Shown: positions 1-8,860 of the stretch, one piece after another | Layout: each line of letters begins with the position of its first letter | Numbering within the stretch: position 1 is the stretch's first letter | NCBI GenBank assembly: GCA_963640685.1 | Contig: CAVIAA010000006.1 | Location: forward strand, 1 to 64,000 | Direction: 5' to 3' | From: SFEL01 sp963640685 | Lineage (GTDB): Bacteria; Bacillota; Clostridia; Christensenellales; CAG-138 | Length of the DNA stretch: 64,000 nucleotides | Notes under the pieces: generated by a model | Told to the model about the DNA's origin: nothing | The model's input: only the letters and a program-made list of their open reading frames with translations | Databases searched by the model: none | Position numbers and translations under genes: made by a program

Positions 1-53
1 CAACGACCTCTACGATGTCAACGTAGCGCTCTGACCAGCTGAGCTATAACCCC
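1..53 (-). tRNA. tRNA-Val(GAC), 3' part cut by window edge
   Basis: Read on the minus strand, the 7-nt acceptor arm starts at 53. It is followed by a D arm GCTC/GAGC and a five-pair anticodon stem CTACG/CGTAG around the loop TTGACAT, which gives anticodon GAC. The variable loop and the start of the T arm are present; the rest of the T arm and the acceptor 3' strand lie outside the window. Confidence 0.93.
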
Positions 54-66
54 GTGAGCAAGTATT

Positions 67-94
67 ATTATACATATTTTTTTGAACTTTGCAA
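67..94 (-). promoter_or_regulatory. Promoter of tRNA-Val
   Basis: On the minus strand TTGCAA (94-89) and a perfect TATAAT (72-67) are separated by 16 nt, just upstream of the tRNA 5' end at 53. Confidence 0.7.
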
Positions 95-124
95 GCCTAT
101 TTTTAAAATTTCCTTTTTAGAGGT

Positions 125-152
125 TTGCTTCCTGCACGGTTAATGCTATAAT
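125..152 (+). promoter_or_regulatory. Promoter of the DUF4364 gene (extended -10)
   Basis: TTGCTT (125-130), 16 nt, then TATAAT (147-152) preceded by TGC, an extended -10 element. It lies 84 nt upstream of the chosen start codon. The short distance and the perfect -10 make it the likely promoter. Confidence 0.6.
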
Positions 153-235
153 TAATTCAGGCGTTTAGGGCATTATGCCCCATGCGTCCTTTTTTAAAAA
201 AGTGCCGCCGGGCACATACAAAAGGAGATGTCTCA

Positions 236-826
236 ATGCCAAGCTCAGGATATTTTTACGACGAGACCAACAAAAACAAGCTCATAGTGCTTTACTTCAT
301 AAAGAGCCTCAATATCGAAATGACCCGCTCGCAAATAGCGGATTTCAGCGTTGAACACGACCTCATCCCGTACTTTGACCTTCAAACTACCGTTGGCGAG
401 CTGGAAGCAAGCGGGCTCCTCGCCTGCGTTCCAAAGGCCTTTGGTCAAGCCTTTATGCTCACACCCCTCGGTCTGGAAACGATAGAGATGTTTCAGGAGC
501 GCATTCCTCAGTCTCAGCGGGATACGTTAGACGAATATGCCAACGAGAGCCGCGAACGGCTGAGGCTGGAAACGCAGTACTCCGCAACCGGACGTGAGCT
601 GTACAAGGGCGGCTACGGCGTCACGCTGAAAGCTATGGACAGCAGCAGGACGCTCCTGGGCATTGAAATAATGCTGCCGGACAGCAAGAGCGCCAACAAA
701 GCCATAGCCCGCTGGAGGGCGAACTCCGCCGACATTTACCGTTACCTCGTAAAGGTGCTCGTTGAGGACGCAAAAAACGAAGAGGCACAAGCAGCAAAAG
801 AACCTGCGGACGGCAATAATGCCTGA
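236..826 (+). CDS. DUF4364 family protein
   Basis: This 196-residue protein matches the DUF4364 family of Firmicutes, usually described as small winged-helix-like putative transcriptional regulators; its target is unknown. The N-terminal half (FYDETNKNKLIVLYFI, then a helix-rich stretch to about residue 80) resembles a DNA-binding wing-helix, and the C-terminal half is the conserved DUF4364 region. I chose the ATG at 236 because AAAGGAGA lies 8 nt upstream; an in-frame ATG at 182 has no ribosome binding site and would add 18 basic residues. It converges on rpe with a shared terminator between them, and has its own promoter, so it is monocistronic. The C-terminal tail is charged and probably disordered. 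Family assignment is from pattern recognition; function is open. Confidence 0.8.
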   Translation: MPSSGYFYDETNKNKLIVLYFIKSLNIEMTRSQIADFSVEHDLIPYFDLQTTVGELEASGLLACVPKAFGQAFMLTPLGLETIEMFQERIPQSQRDTLDEYANESRERLRLETQYSATGRELYKGGYGVTLKAMDSSRTLLGIEIMLPDSKSANKAIARWRANSADIYRYLVKVLVEDAKNEEAQAAKEPADGNNA

Positions 827-843
827 CAGCTACGGTACATTAG

Positions 844-866
844 AAGAGCGGTCACCCGCTCTTTTA
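844..866. terminator. Bidirectional terminator between DUF4364 gene and rpe
   Basis: Perfect 8-bp stem AAGAGCGG/CCGCTCTT with a 4-nt loop TCAC, followed by a T-rich stretch on the plus strand. It separates two convergent genes and can serve both. Confidence 0.75.
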
Positions 867-876
867 ATTATTCATA

Positions 877-1524
877 TCAAAGGCTGTGCAGCATGCTCAC
901 CATTTCTTTCGGATCCTTTGCGCCGAAAATGCTGCTGCCAGCGACTAGCACATTTGCCCCGGCAGCGACGCAGAGCCTGCCGGTTTCAGGGTTTATGCCG
1001 CCGTCTATTTCTATATCAAATTCCGCACCCATTTCAGCGCCTATGGCCTTAAGCTGCCGTATCTTTTTGACGGTGCCGGGTATGAATTTCTGCCCGCCCG
1101 CGCCGGGGTTTACACTCATCAGCAGCACCATTTCGCAATCACCCAGCAGATACCGCACATTCTCAGGCGATGTTGACGGGTTAAGCACTATGCCGGCCTT
1201 CATTCCGGAAGCATGTATGGCCTGCAGCGTCCTGTGGGCGTGCCTGTCGGCCTCTATATGAAAGGTTATGATATCCGCCCCTGCATCCCTGAAAAGCGGC
1301 ACATAGGTCTCGGGATGCTCCACCATAAGGTGTACATCGATTGGCAGCGCCGTTCGTTTTCTTATTGCGGCGCACATATGCGGGCCAAAGGTTATGGTCG
1401 GCACGAAGCTGCCATCCATGACATCAAAGTGTATGTAATCTGCACCCCATTTTTCGCAGCTTTCCGCCGCCTTTCCCATCTCGGCAAAATCCGCCGAAAG
1501 TATGCTTGGCGCGACTTTAATCAT
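877..1524 (-). CDS. rpe: Ribulose-phosphate 3-epimerase
   Basis: Interconverts ribulose-5-phosphate and xylulose-5-phosphate in the cytosolic pentose phosphate pathway. At 215 residues it is full length for this TIM-barrel family. Visible family motifs are APSILSADF at 5-13, HFDVMDG at 32-38 (catalytic/metal Asp34), DVHLMV at 63-68, the phosphate-binding SVNPGAGGQ at 137-145 and DGGI at 174-177 with the second catalytic Asp. The start ATG at 1524 follows GAGGAAGC and overlaps the end of rsgA by 8 nt, so the two are translationally coupled. It is the last gene of the long minus-strand block; the prkC-rsgA-rpe order is standard in Firmicutes. Confidence 0.97.
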   Translation of the reverse strand: MIKVAPSILSADFAEMGKAAESCEKWGADYIHFDVMDGSFVPTITFGPHMCAAIRKRTALPIDVHLMVEHPETYVPLFRDAGADIITFHIEADRHAHRTLQAIHASGMKAGIVLNPSTSPENVRYLLGDCEMVLLMSVNPGAGGQKFIPGTVKKIRQLKAIGAEMGAEFDIEIDGGINPETGRLCVAAGANVLVAGSSIFGAKDPKEMVSMLHSL

Positions 1525-2398
1525 ATCTGTGCTTCCTCTTTTCCTTCAGTTCTTCAACAAGTTTGCAATATCTGTCGTATCTCTCATAGCTTATTTCGCT
1601 GCCTACAAAGGGCTTAACGCCGCAATCCGGCTCCGAAACATGCAGACACTCCGAAAAGCGGCAATGCCCAAGGTGCTTTTTTATCTCAGGATAAAGGCTG
1701 CCGAGCCTTTCAGGCTCTATGTCAGCCATATCCAGCAGGCTGAAGCCGGGGGTATCCAGCATACAGCCGCCGCAGACCTGCCAAAGCTGCGCATGCCGCG
1801 TTGTGTGTCTGCCTCGGTCGATTTTATCCGAAAGCCCGCCGACCGGCAGCTCCAACTCCGGCGCTATGGCGTTCATGAGGGAAGACTTGCCAACGGCGGA
1901 CTGACCCGCAAAGCAGCAGGTATTGCCCTCTATCTCCGCCTTAAGCTCGTCTATCCCCGCGCCGCTGTGCGCTGAAACGGGAATTATCCTGTAACCGGCA
2001 TCCTTATACTGGGCGACAGCCGCGTTGTATTCGCTCTCGTCTGCATCATCGCACTTATTGAGCAACAGCACGGGCGTCATGCCGCATAGTTCGCACTGCA
2101 GCATCAGCTTATCTGCAAGGTAATAATCCGGCCTTGGCAGCGACGCAGAAAGCACTATCATGAGCTTATCTACATTCGCCGCCGCCGGGCGCACAAGGAG
2201 GTTCTTTCGCGGCAATATCTCTATAAGATATCCCTTGCCGTCATCGCCCACCTCGAAAAGGCAGTTATCCCCCGGCACCGGGGTAATTCCCTCCTTGCGG
2301 AACCTGCCCCGCGCCTTGCATACAAATTCACTGCCGTCCTCCGTAAGCAGCGTATAAAAGCTGCCAACGCCCTTTGTTATTCTTCCGGTGTGTTCCAT
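1517..2398 (-). CDS. rsgA: Ribosome small subunit-dependent GTPase A
   Basis: Circularly permuted GTPase that helps late 30S subunit maturation. The permuted motif order is visible: G4 LLNKCD near 112-117, then the P-loop GQSAVGKSSL near 164-173, then G3 DTPGF near 215-219. An N-terminal OB fold occupies about residues 1-70, and the C-terminal zinc site CRFSECLHVSEPDC is intact. At 293 residues the length is typical. The start lies 3 nt after the prkC stop codon, and the 3' end overlaps rpe, which places it firmly in the prpC-prkC-rsgA-rpe operon. Confidence 0.97.
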   Translation of the reverse strand: MEHTGRITKGVGSFYTLLTEDGSEFVCKARGRFRKEGITPVPGDNCLFEVGDDGKGYLIEILPRKNLLVRPAAANVDKLMIVLSASLPRPDYYLADKLMLQCELCGMTPVLLLNKCDDADESEYNAAVAQYKDAGYRIIPVSAHSGAGIDELKAEIEGNTCCFAGQSAVGKSSLMNAIAPELELPVGGLSDKIDRGRHTTRHAQLWQVCGGCMLDTPGFSLLDMADIEPERLGSLYPEIKKHLGHCRFSECLHVSEPDCGVKPFVGSEISYERYDRYCKLVEELKEKRKHRYD

Positions 2399-2401
2399 AC
2401 C

Positions 2402-4249
2402 CTATTTCAGCGTAAAATTCGCTTGTATACTCCTCACCTCTACCCCATCCACGTATACGGCGCAGTCATATTCTCCCCCATACCTGAGCGCACCTGTAAA
2501 GGCAACGGGCTGCTGTATCCCCTTCTTTACCTTGCCCTCGTATATGACCATCTCTATGCCGTCATTCATGACCGCCGTTACAGTCACCAAGCGTTCCTTC
2601 TCCGGTATGTCGAGGTTTATCGCTATGTCCGCAAAGTAATTGCCGGCGCTGCTTCGAACCAGCCAAAGCTCCACAAGCGTACTCTTGCCGGCTGTCATAT
2701 CCGCCGCGGGAGACTGCTGTCTTATCGTTTCCGCAGTTTCGCCCTCCTCCGGCACTACGGTGTGTATCCATACCTTTTCAAAGCCGCTGCTGCTCAGCAT
2801 TTTTTTTGCAGTGTCGATGTCCTTGCCTACAAAGGACGGCATCTGTATCTGCTGCGTTTCGCTGCCGCTTATCCATATATCGACGGCCTCAAACTCGGAT
2901 ATTCTGGTATCTACGGCGGGCTCCTGGCGGACTATCTGTCCCTGCGGGAGCTCGGAAGATGGATCGTACCCGACGTTGCCAACGTTCAGGTTCTCCTCGG
3001 AAAGCATAAGTGATGCCTCCTGGATCGTCTTCCCGGTAAGATCCGGCACTATCGCATAGCCGCTGCCGCTGCTCACCTCGACCTTTATAACGTCTCCCTC
3101 GCGTCCCTTTGCGCCGTTCGCGGGCGTCTGCTTGGTCACCTGCCCAGAGGGATATTCGCTGCTTATGACGTAATCCGCCACCTCCAGCTTAAAGCCCCTC
3201 AGCTCGGAAAGGCTCCGCGCCTCCTCCAGCGTTTTGCCGACAACGGACGGAACGAGAAAGCCGCTGTCCTCTGCCCTTGAAAACAACCCCGTAAACACTG
3301 ACACCAGCGCAAAGAGCGCCGCTGCGCCGAATATGGCAACGGATATTGCGACTATCGTTTCGCTGCCGCGCCGTTTTTTCAGCTCGTTATTCGGCTTGTT
3401 CAGCCTTGCAAACCTGCCGTGCGGCTCGCGGAGCGCCCTTTGCAGGTCCTTTTTCATCTCGGCGGCGGAGGAATACCTCTGCTTCGGGTCCTTTGCCGCG
3501 CCCTTTACCACGACATCCGAAAGCGCGGCGGGTATCTTCGGGTTGAGCACTATCGGCGGGATCATTTCCTCCTGAATGTGCTTTAATGCGATTGCAACGG
3601 TATTTTCGCCGGCAAACGGCACGGTGCCGGTGAGCATCTCATATATCATTATTGCACATGAGTATATATCGCTCTCCGCCGTAACATCCTCGCCCTTGGC
3701 CTGCTCCGGCGATATGTAATGCGCGGAGCCTATCACATTTGTTCCGGCAAAGGTTCGGGTCGTGGAGGTCGCATCCCTGGCTATCCCAAAATCCGTCAGC
3801 TTGACCTCTCCCGCGTCGGATATTATCACGTTCTGAGGCTTGACATCTCTGTGTATTATGCCGGTCTCATGCGCGTGCTCCAGTGCATCAAGCACCTTTG
3901 AGGCTATCGCAACCGTTTCCTTTGGGCTGAGCTGCCCCTCTTGCTTTATGTGTTCCTTCAGCGTCTGCCCGCTTACGTACTCCAGCACTATAAAGCTCAC
4001 ACCCTTTTCGTCTATGCCCACATCGTAAGACTGGACAATATTGGGGTGAGAAAGGGTTATTACCGCCTTCGCCTCCCTTTCAAAGCGGCGCAAGAACTCG
4101 GCATCCTCCCGGTTTTCCTCCTTGAGCATCTTTATGGCTACAACGCGCCCCTCCTGCTCGTCATAGGCCTTATATACGTTTGCCATGCCTCCGGAGCCTA
4201 AAAGGCTGTCTATACGGTACTTTCCGGCAATTACAGTCCCTACCATCAT
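2402..4249 (-). CDS. prkC: Ser/Thr protein kinase with PASTA domains (PrkC/Stk1 type)
   Basis: Membrane kinase that senses muropeptides or lipid II through PASTA domains and phosphorylates cell-wall and translation proteins. The cytosolic kinase domain spans about 11-270: glycine loop LGSGGMA (17-23), catalytic Lys40, HRDVKPQN (133-140) and DFG (153-155). A single transmembrane helix at about 303-325 follows a basic stretch. Three PASTA repeats follow, beginning near FLVPSVVG, AIVPDLTG and IQMPSFVG, then a beta-rich tail of about 80 residues that is not PASTA. The total of 615 residues is normal. ATG at 4249 overlaps the prpC stop (ATGA), so kinase and phosphatase are coupled as in other Firmicutes. 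Confidence 0.96.
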   Translation of the reverse strand: MMVGTVIAGKYRIDSLLGSGGMANVYKAYDEQEGRVVAIKMLKEENREDAEFLRRFEREAKAVITLSHPNIVQSYDVGIDEKGVSFIVLEYVSGQTLKEHIKQEGQLSPKETVAIASKVLDALEHAHETGIIHRDVKPQNVIISDAGEVKLTDFGIARDATSTTRTFAGTNVIGSAHYISPEQAKGEDVTAESDIYSCAIMIYEMLTGTVPFAGENTVAIALKHIQEEMIPPIVLNPKIPAALSDVVVKGAAKDPKQRYSSAAEMKKDLQRALREPHGRFARLNKPNNELKKRRGSETIVAISVAIFGAAALFALVSVFTGLFSRAEDSGFLVPSVVGKTLEEARSLSELRGFKLEVADYVISSEYPSGQVTKQTPANGAKGREGDVIKVEVSSGSGYAIVPDLTGKTIQEASLMLSEENLNVGNVGYDPSSELPQGQIVRQEPAVDTRISEFEAVDIWISGSETQQIQMPSFVGKDIDTAKKMLSSSGFEKVWIHTVVPEEGETAETIRQQSPAADMTAGKSTLVELWLVRSSAGNYFADIAINLDIPEKERLVTVTAVMNDGIEMVIYEGKVKKGIQQPVAFTGALRYGGEYDCAVYVDGVEVRSIQANFTLK

Positions 4250-4965
4250 TCCTCCTCATTGAGAACCAGCACAACGCTGATATTGTCCGTAGAGCCGCCG
4301 TAAAGCGCCTCCTCCACAAGCCTCCTGCATGCGGCGTTTATATCGTCTTCCTCACGGAGCACCCTGCACATATCTTCATCCGTCAGCGTGCCCGAAAGGC
4401 CGTCTGTGCAGAGCATGAGCACGTCGCCTCGCCTCCAGCTGCTTTTGAATATATCCGCCCTTTCATCGGGATCCGTACCGACCGCGCGGGTTATTACATT
4501 GCGTCTCGGGTGGCTGACCGCCTGCTCGCGGGTTATGTAGCCCGCTTCGACCAGCTCCTCAACATATGAGTGATCTCGGCTCACACGCCGCAGCTCGCCG
4601 TTGGAATAGTGATACAGCCTGCTGTCGCCGATATTCGCCGCAACATAGCGTCCCTCGAGTGGAAGCGCCAGAACCAGCGTGGTTCCCATGCCGCTGAACC
4701 CGGCGCCGCTCTTCGACTTTGCGTAAACGGCGGCGTTTGCCGCCCTCACCGCCCGCAGTATGAGCTTCTCCGGATCGTTTTCGCCGCCGCGCTCGATATC
4801 GCTAACGAGCGCTTCTATTGCAAGGGCGCTTGCGGTGCTGCCCGCCTTATGCCCTCCCATGCCGTCTGCAACGGCGGCAAGCGCCATGTGCCCATCGGCC
4901 GGGATATAATAGCTGTCCTCGTTGTGCTCCCGTCTGCCACGCTCGGATAAGGCGCCATATTTCAT
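4246..4965 (-). CDS. prpC: PP2C-family Ser/Thr phosphatase
   Basis: Metal-dependent protein phosphatase that reverses PrkC phosphorylation. At 239 residues it matches the Stp/PrpC group. Family motifs: RGRREHNEDSYY near residue 9, ADGMGGHKAG near 34, a GMGTTLVLAL stretch near 92, NIGDSRLY near 111, and the C-terminal LCTDGLSG and GSTDNISVVL, supplying the metal-binding aspartates. It precedes prkC with a 4-nt overlap and follows rlmN by 4 nt, so it is inside the operon. The protein is soluble, with no transmembrane segment seen. Confidence 0.96.
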   Translation of the reverse strand: MKYGALSERGRREHNEDSYYIPADGHMALAAVADGMGGHKAGSTASALAIEALVSDIERGGENDPEKLILRAVRAANAAVYAKSKSGAGFSGMGTTLVLALPLEGRYVAANIGDSRLYHYSNGELRRVSRDHSYVEELVEAGYITREQAVSHPRRNVITRAVGTDPDERADIFKSSWRRGDVLMLCTDGLSGTLTDEDMCRVLREEDDINAACRRLVEEALYGGSTDNISVVLVLNEEE

Positions 4966-4969
4966 GCCT

Positions 4970-6025
4970 CTATCTCTCCCTTTCAGCCTCTTTTTGCAGT
5001 GTTTTTCGCCTGAGCTGACCGCAGGCGCCGTCTATATCGCTGCCCATCTCCCGCCGCACGGTCGCGGAAATACCGTATTTTTGCAGCCAAACGGCAAACC
5101 GCTCCGCATCCTCCCGCGTTACACCCAGAAGATGCCTTTCCTCAACGTGGTTGAGCGGGATAAGGTTGACATGACAGTTTATACCCTTGAGCCTTGAGGC
5201 AAGCTCCCTTGCCTCCTTTTCGGATGAGTTGACATCCTTTATGAGTGCGTATTCGAATATCACCCGTCTGCCCGTCTCCTCGGCATAGTACTTTGCCGCG
5301 TTCAGTAACTCTGCCGTTTTATATTTGTGGTTTATCGGCATTATCCTGTCCCTTATATCGTCGTTTGGCGCATGTAGCGAAACGGAAAGGGTAACGTGCG
5401 GCGCTTCTTTTGTGAAGCGCATAAGCTGCGGAACCAGGCCGCAGGTCGATACCGATATATTTCTCGGACTTATATTCATGCCCTCCGGTGCGGAAACGAG
5501 GCGAAGGAATTTTACCACCTCATCGTAATTATCCAGCGGCTCTCCGCTGCCCATCAGCACTATATTTGTAACGGTGCGCTTTCTGTCCTCCCCGTGCGGA
5601 ACGTCCTTTTCGGCGCAGGCTATAAAACTAAGCATTTCCCCCGCCTCAAGGTTGCGTATGCAGCCCTCCAGAGTTGAAGCGCAGAAGGCACACCCCATAC
5701 GGCAGCCGACCTGAGTTGATATGCACATGGTATTGCCGTAATGGTAGCTCATAAGCACGCCCTCGACGATATTCCCATCCTCCAGCCGGAACAGATATTT
5801 TATAGTGCCGTCCTTTGCTGAAATTCTCTTATCGTATATGCTCGCGCCGCCAAAATGCAGCTCGTTCAGCTTATCACGCAGCGTTTTGGGCAGGTTTGTC
5901 ATCTCCTGCGGCGCGGCACCGCGGCATATCCACTCAAAAACCTGCTTTGCCCGGAACCTTGGCTGGCCAAGCTCCTGCATGAGCTGCTCAAGCTCGGGTA
6001 TAGACATCGACGTAAGTCCGCTCAT
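4970..6025 (-). CDS. rlmN: Dual-specificity 23S rRNA/tRNA adenine-C2 methyltransferase RlmN
   Basis: Radical-SAM enzyme that methylates C2 of A2503 in 23S rRNA and A37 in some tRNAs. The cluster-binding CRMGCAFC motif lies near 118-125, preceded by QVG. The SAM-binding GSGEPLDNYD near 168 and the ISVSTCG region are intact. The C-terminal methyl-carrying Cys is in DGACGQLR near the end. At 351 residues it is full length. It lies 2 nt downstream of rsmB and 4 nt upstream of prpC. RlmN rather than Cfr is favoured by the genomic context and full family signature, not by a decisive residue. Confidence 0.95.
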   Translation of the reverse strand: MSGLTSMSIPELEQLMQELGQPRFRAKQVFEWICRGAAPQEMTNLPKTLRDKLNELHFGGASIYDKRISAKDGTIKYLFRLEDGNIVEGVLMSYHYGNTMCISTQVGCRMGCAFCASTLEGCIRNLEAGEMLSFIACAEKDVPHGEDRKRTVTNIVLMGSGEPLDNYDEVVKFLRLVSAPEGMNISPRNISVSTCGLVPQLMRFTKEAPHVTLSVSLHAPNDDIRDRIMPINHKYKTAELLNAAKYYAEETGRRVIFEYALIKDVNSSEKEARELASRLKGINCHVNLIPLNHVEERHLLGVTREDAERFAVWLQKYGISATVRREMGSDIDGACGQLRRKTLQKEAERER

Positions 6026-6027
6026 GC

Positions 6028-7335
6028 TTATCTCCTTATCAGCTTCGCCATAAAGAAGCCCTCAGTACCGTCGCTGTGCGGGAAAAGCTGCAGCATAAAG
6101 CCGTCATACAGCCTGCGGCGCATATTCATCGGCAGCATTTCCTCAAAGCCGCACCCCTCAAAGCCGTCGTTTCTCGCCAAGAACGCCTTTATCTGCTCCT
6201 CGTTTTCCCGCTTGGATATCGTACAGGTAGCGTACATCAGCACGCCGCCCGGCTTTACATACCCGGCGCAGGCATCCAGCAGCCTTGACTGTACATCGGC
6301 TATGCCGTCAATTATCTCGTCCGTCTTTGCGTATCTCGCATCCGGCTTGCCCGGTATTCCAAGACCCGAGCAGGGCGCGTCTATGAGCACCGCATCAAAC
6401 CTGCCGTCAAGCTCGCTGCAATGCTCAGTGCCGTCCCTTACCCGTACCCTTGCCCTGACGCCGAGGCGCTCAAACGTTTTTTTCATAAGCTCCGCACGGT
6501 GCGCATGCAGTTCCCATGCTTCAATATCCGCCCGATCTTCCGTAATGCTTGCGATATATGCCGACTTTCCGCCCGGGGCAGCGCATACATCCAGTACGCT
6601 CATCCCCTGCTTTACATCCATCGCTTTGCAGACAAGCATCGCACTCTCGCTCTGAACCGTTATCCTGCCCTCTGTAAAAAGCGGCTCCTTTGATACGTCA
6701 AAGCCCTTATGGAGCTTAAACGCATCCTCTGCAAGCTCCCCGCGGGCAAAGGCCGTTCCTCTTTTTGTAAGCTCCTCCTCCAGCTCCTGCGGCGTATACG
6801 GGTACTGCGCCCTTATCGTCATGCCGCCGGACTCCGTCATAGTCTTGAGCATCGCCTCGGTAAAGCTCTGCCCATACTGGGCAACGTACTCCTTGACCAG
6901 ATATTCCGGATAGCTGTACTGCATGGAAAGGCGACTCACCGGCTCCTTTGGCAGCGGCGGCAGGCTGTCCTTACCCCGGCACACGCTGCGCATCACGCCG
7001 TTTACAAAGCCCGAAAGCGCACCTTTGCCTATCTCCTTTGCGAGCTTAACACTCTCGTTGCAGGCGGCGCTGTCCGGCACGCCCATATACAGCACCTGAC
7101 ATATGCCAAGGCGAAGTATGCCGCGTATCTGCGGCTTGACGCTGCCCCTTGCATACTCGGCCATAACACAGTCAATATAGGCAAGATGGTCAAGCGTGGT
7201 ATACACTGCGGCGCTGACCCACTTTGCATTCCGCTCGTCCATCCCCCTTAGTGCTTCCTTCAGGGTCAGGTTTGCATAGGCGCCTCTGTCCGTTATGTTC
7301 ATCAGGGCTTCCAGGGCAGTACGTCTGACGTTCAT
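6028..7335 (-). CDS. rsmB: 16S rRNA m5C967 methyltransferase RsmB
   Basis: SAM-dependent RNA cytosine-C5 methyltransferase. The first 130 residues form the NusB-like RNA-binding domain typical of RsmB; the rest is the Fmu/NSUN catalytic fold. The SAM loop is VCAAPGGKSAY, motif IV is DAPCSGLG and the catalytic motif is YATCTIS. At 435 residues the length is normal. Its start overlaps the last base of the fmt stop, so the two are coupled; fmt-rsmB-rlmN is the conserved Firmicutes order. Confidence 0.96.
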   Translation of the reverse strand: MNVRRTALEALMNITDRGAYANLTLKEALRGMDERNAKWVSAAVYTTLDHLAYIDCVMAEYARGSVKPQIRGILRLGICQVLYMGVPDSAACNESVKLAKEIGKGALSGFVNGVMRSVCRGKDSLPPLPKEPVSRLSMQYSYPEYLVKEYVAQYGQSFTEAMLKTMTESGGMTIRAQYPYTPQELEEELTKRGTAFARGELAEDAFKLHKGFDVSKEPLFTEGRITVQSESAMLVCKAMDVKQGMSVLDVCAAPGGKSAYIASITEDRADIEAWELHAHRAELMKKTFERLGVRARVRVRDGTEHCSELDGRFDAVLIDAPCSGLGIPGKPDARYAKTDEIIDGIADVQSRLLDACAGYVKPGGVLMYATCTISKRENEEQIKAFLARNDGFEGCGFEEMLPMNMRRRLYDGFMLQLFPHSDGTEGFFMAKLIRR

Positions 7336-8261
7336 TATTCAAACACCCTGTTTTCCAGCCTGTGACCCAGCAGCACAGCCTTTGCCTCCATGCGCTTTGC
7401 GCCCGGGAACTGCAGTTCCTTTATCTCTATCAGTCTGTCGGACGCCTGCACAAACAGTCCTTTTTTAGGATCTGTTATCACACATTCGCCCGGCTTGCCG
7501 TCTTTCTTTTCGTCGGTCATCCGCGTAACCCATATCTTTACCGGCTGACCGTCCAGCATTGCATAGGCAACGGGCCAGGGGTTCATTCCCCTCACCTTGT
7601 CGTGTATGCTTTGGGCGGTACAGCTAAAGTCCAGCCTGCCGTCCTCCTTGCTTATCATGCGGCACTTCGTAGCGGCGGCCTCGTCCTGCTTTACGGGATG
7701 CAGCTCACCCCGCTCGAGCAGCGCTATCGTTTCTTTTAGAAGCTCCGCACCGACGACAGAGAGCCTGTCAAAAAGCTCGCCTGCCGTTTCGTTTTCGCCT
7801 ATTTCCACCTCACGCTTGAGCAGCATATCGCCTGTATCCAGCCCAACGTCTGTAAACATGGTGGTGACGCCGGTAATCTTCTCGCCATTTATGACGCTCC
7901 ACTGCACGGGGGCTGCACCGCGGTATTTCGGCAGCAGACTGCCGTGAACATTTATACAGCCGTACTTGGGTATCGCAAGGTTTTCGGCAGAAAGTATCTG
8001 GCCGAATGCGGCCGTCACCATGAGCTCGGGGGCGAAGGCCTTAAGTGCCTCAACGCCCTCAGTGCGGCGTATCTTTTCAAACTGATATACGGGTATGCCG
8101 TGCTTTTGCGCCAGAACCTTGGTTGGCGGCGGCGTAAGCTCTCCCTTTCTGCCTTTTGGCTTATCCGGATTTGTAAAGAGGGCAAGGTCATGTCCCTCGT
8201 CGATTAGCATTTGAAGAGACGGAACGGCAAAATCCGGCGTTCCGCAGAAGGCTATCCTCAT
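7335..8261 (-). CDS. fmt: Methionyl-tRNA formyltransferase
   Basis: Formylates Met on initiator tRNA using 10-formyl-THF. The N-terminal Rossmann domain carries FCGTPDFAVPSL at 4-15 and the catalytic segment NVHGSLLPKYRGAAPVQW near 107-124. A C-terminal OB-like tRNA-binding domain follows from about residue 205. At 308 residues it is full length. ATG at 8261 immediately abuts the def stop codon. It ties to the folate genes elsewhere in the window because its formyl donor is a folate. Confidence 0.97.
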   Translation of the reverse strand: MRIAFCGTPDFAVPSLQMLIDEGHDLALFTNPDKPKGRKGELTPPPTKVLAQKHGIPVYQFEKIRRTEGVEALKAFAPELMVTAAFGQILSAENLAIPKYGCINVHGSLLPKYRGAAPVQWSVINGEKITGVTTMFTDVGLDTGDMLLKREVEIGENETAGELFDRLSVVGAELLKETIALLERGELHPVKQDEAAATKCRMISKEDGRLDFSCTAQSIHDKVRGMNPWPVAYAMLDGQPVKIWVTRMTDEKKDGKPGECVITDPKKGLFVQASDRLIEIKELQFPGAKRMEAKAVLLGHRLENRVFE

Positions 8262-8753
8262 TTATTCCTGCTCCTCCTCGTCGTCATCCATCTCCTCCTG
8301 ATAGTCCTCCGGCGGGTCGGTAACGAGGCGGGTATATATAAGCCCGTCCAAATGGTCGTTTTCGTGAAGTATCGCCCTTGCGAAAAGCTCCTCCCCCTCG
8401 TATTCGTACAGGTCGCCGTTACGGTCATACGCTTCGACCTTTACATGATTAGGCCGCACGACATAGCCCTGCTTCCCCGGGAAGGACAGGCAGCCCTCCA
8501 TGCCGCCCTGCTCGCCGGAGGTTTCGATTATCTTGGGGTTGACCATCTCCACAAGACCGTCGCCGCAGTCTATAACGAACACGCGGCGAAGTATGCCCAC
8601 CTGCGGCGCGGCAAGGCCAACGCCATCCGCCTCGTACATAGTTTCCGCCATGTCATCTATAAGGTCGGATAGCTTTTTATCGAATTTCTCCACCGGCCTG
8701 CATTTTTTATAAAGGCACTCCGCATCGTCCTTAAATATCCGTCTCGTGGCCAT
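8262..8753 (-). CDS. def: Peptide deformylase
   Basis: Removes the formyl group from nascent proteins using a metal held by a Cys and two His. All three family motifs are visible: GVGLAAPQVG, EGCLSFPG and HENDHLDG. I start at the ATG at 8753 because GGAGG sits 6 nt upstream; an earlier in-frame ATG at 8777 would place the ribosome binding site inside the gene. The resulting 163-residue protein ends in an unusually acidic tail (DDDEEEQE) that probably is disordered. def-fmt are adjacent, so the enzyme removing the formyl group and the one adding it are co-transcribed. Confidence 0.96.
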   Translation of the reverse strand: MATRRIFKDDAECLYKKCRPVEKFDKKLSDLIDDMAETMYEADGVGLAAPQVGILRRVFVIDCGDGLVEMVNPKIIETSGEQGGMEGCLSFPGKQGYVVRPNHVKVEAYDRNGDLYEYEGEELFARAILHENDHLDGLIYTRLVTDPPEDYQEEMDDDEEEQE

Positions 8754-8860
8754 AATAACCTCCGTGTATCTTCTCACTCCACAGTACTGTCGACACTATC
8801 AGCTTATTATATATCCTCTGCGGCTGATAGCGCAAGAGCGGCAATTATATATACGTTCCG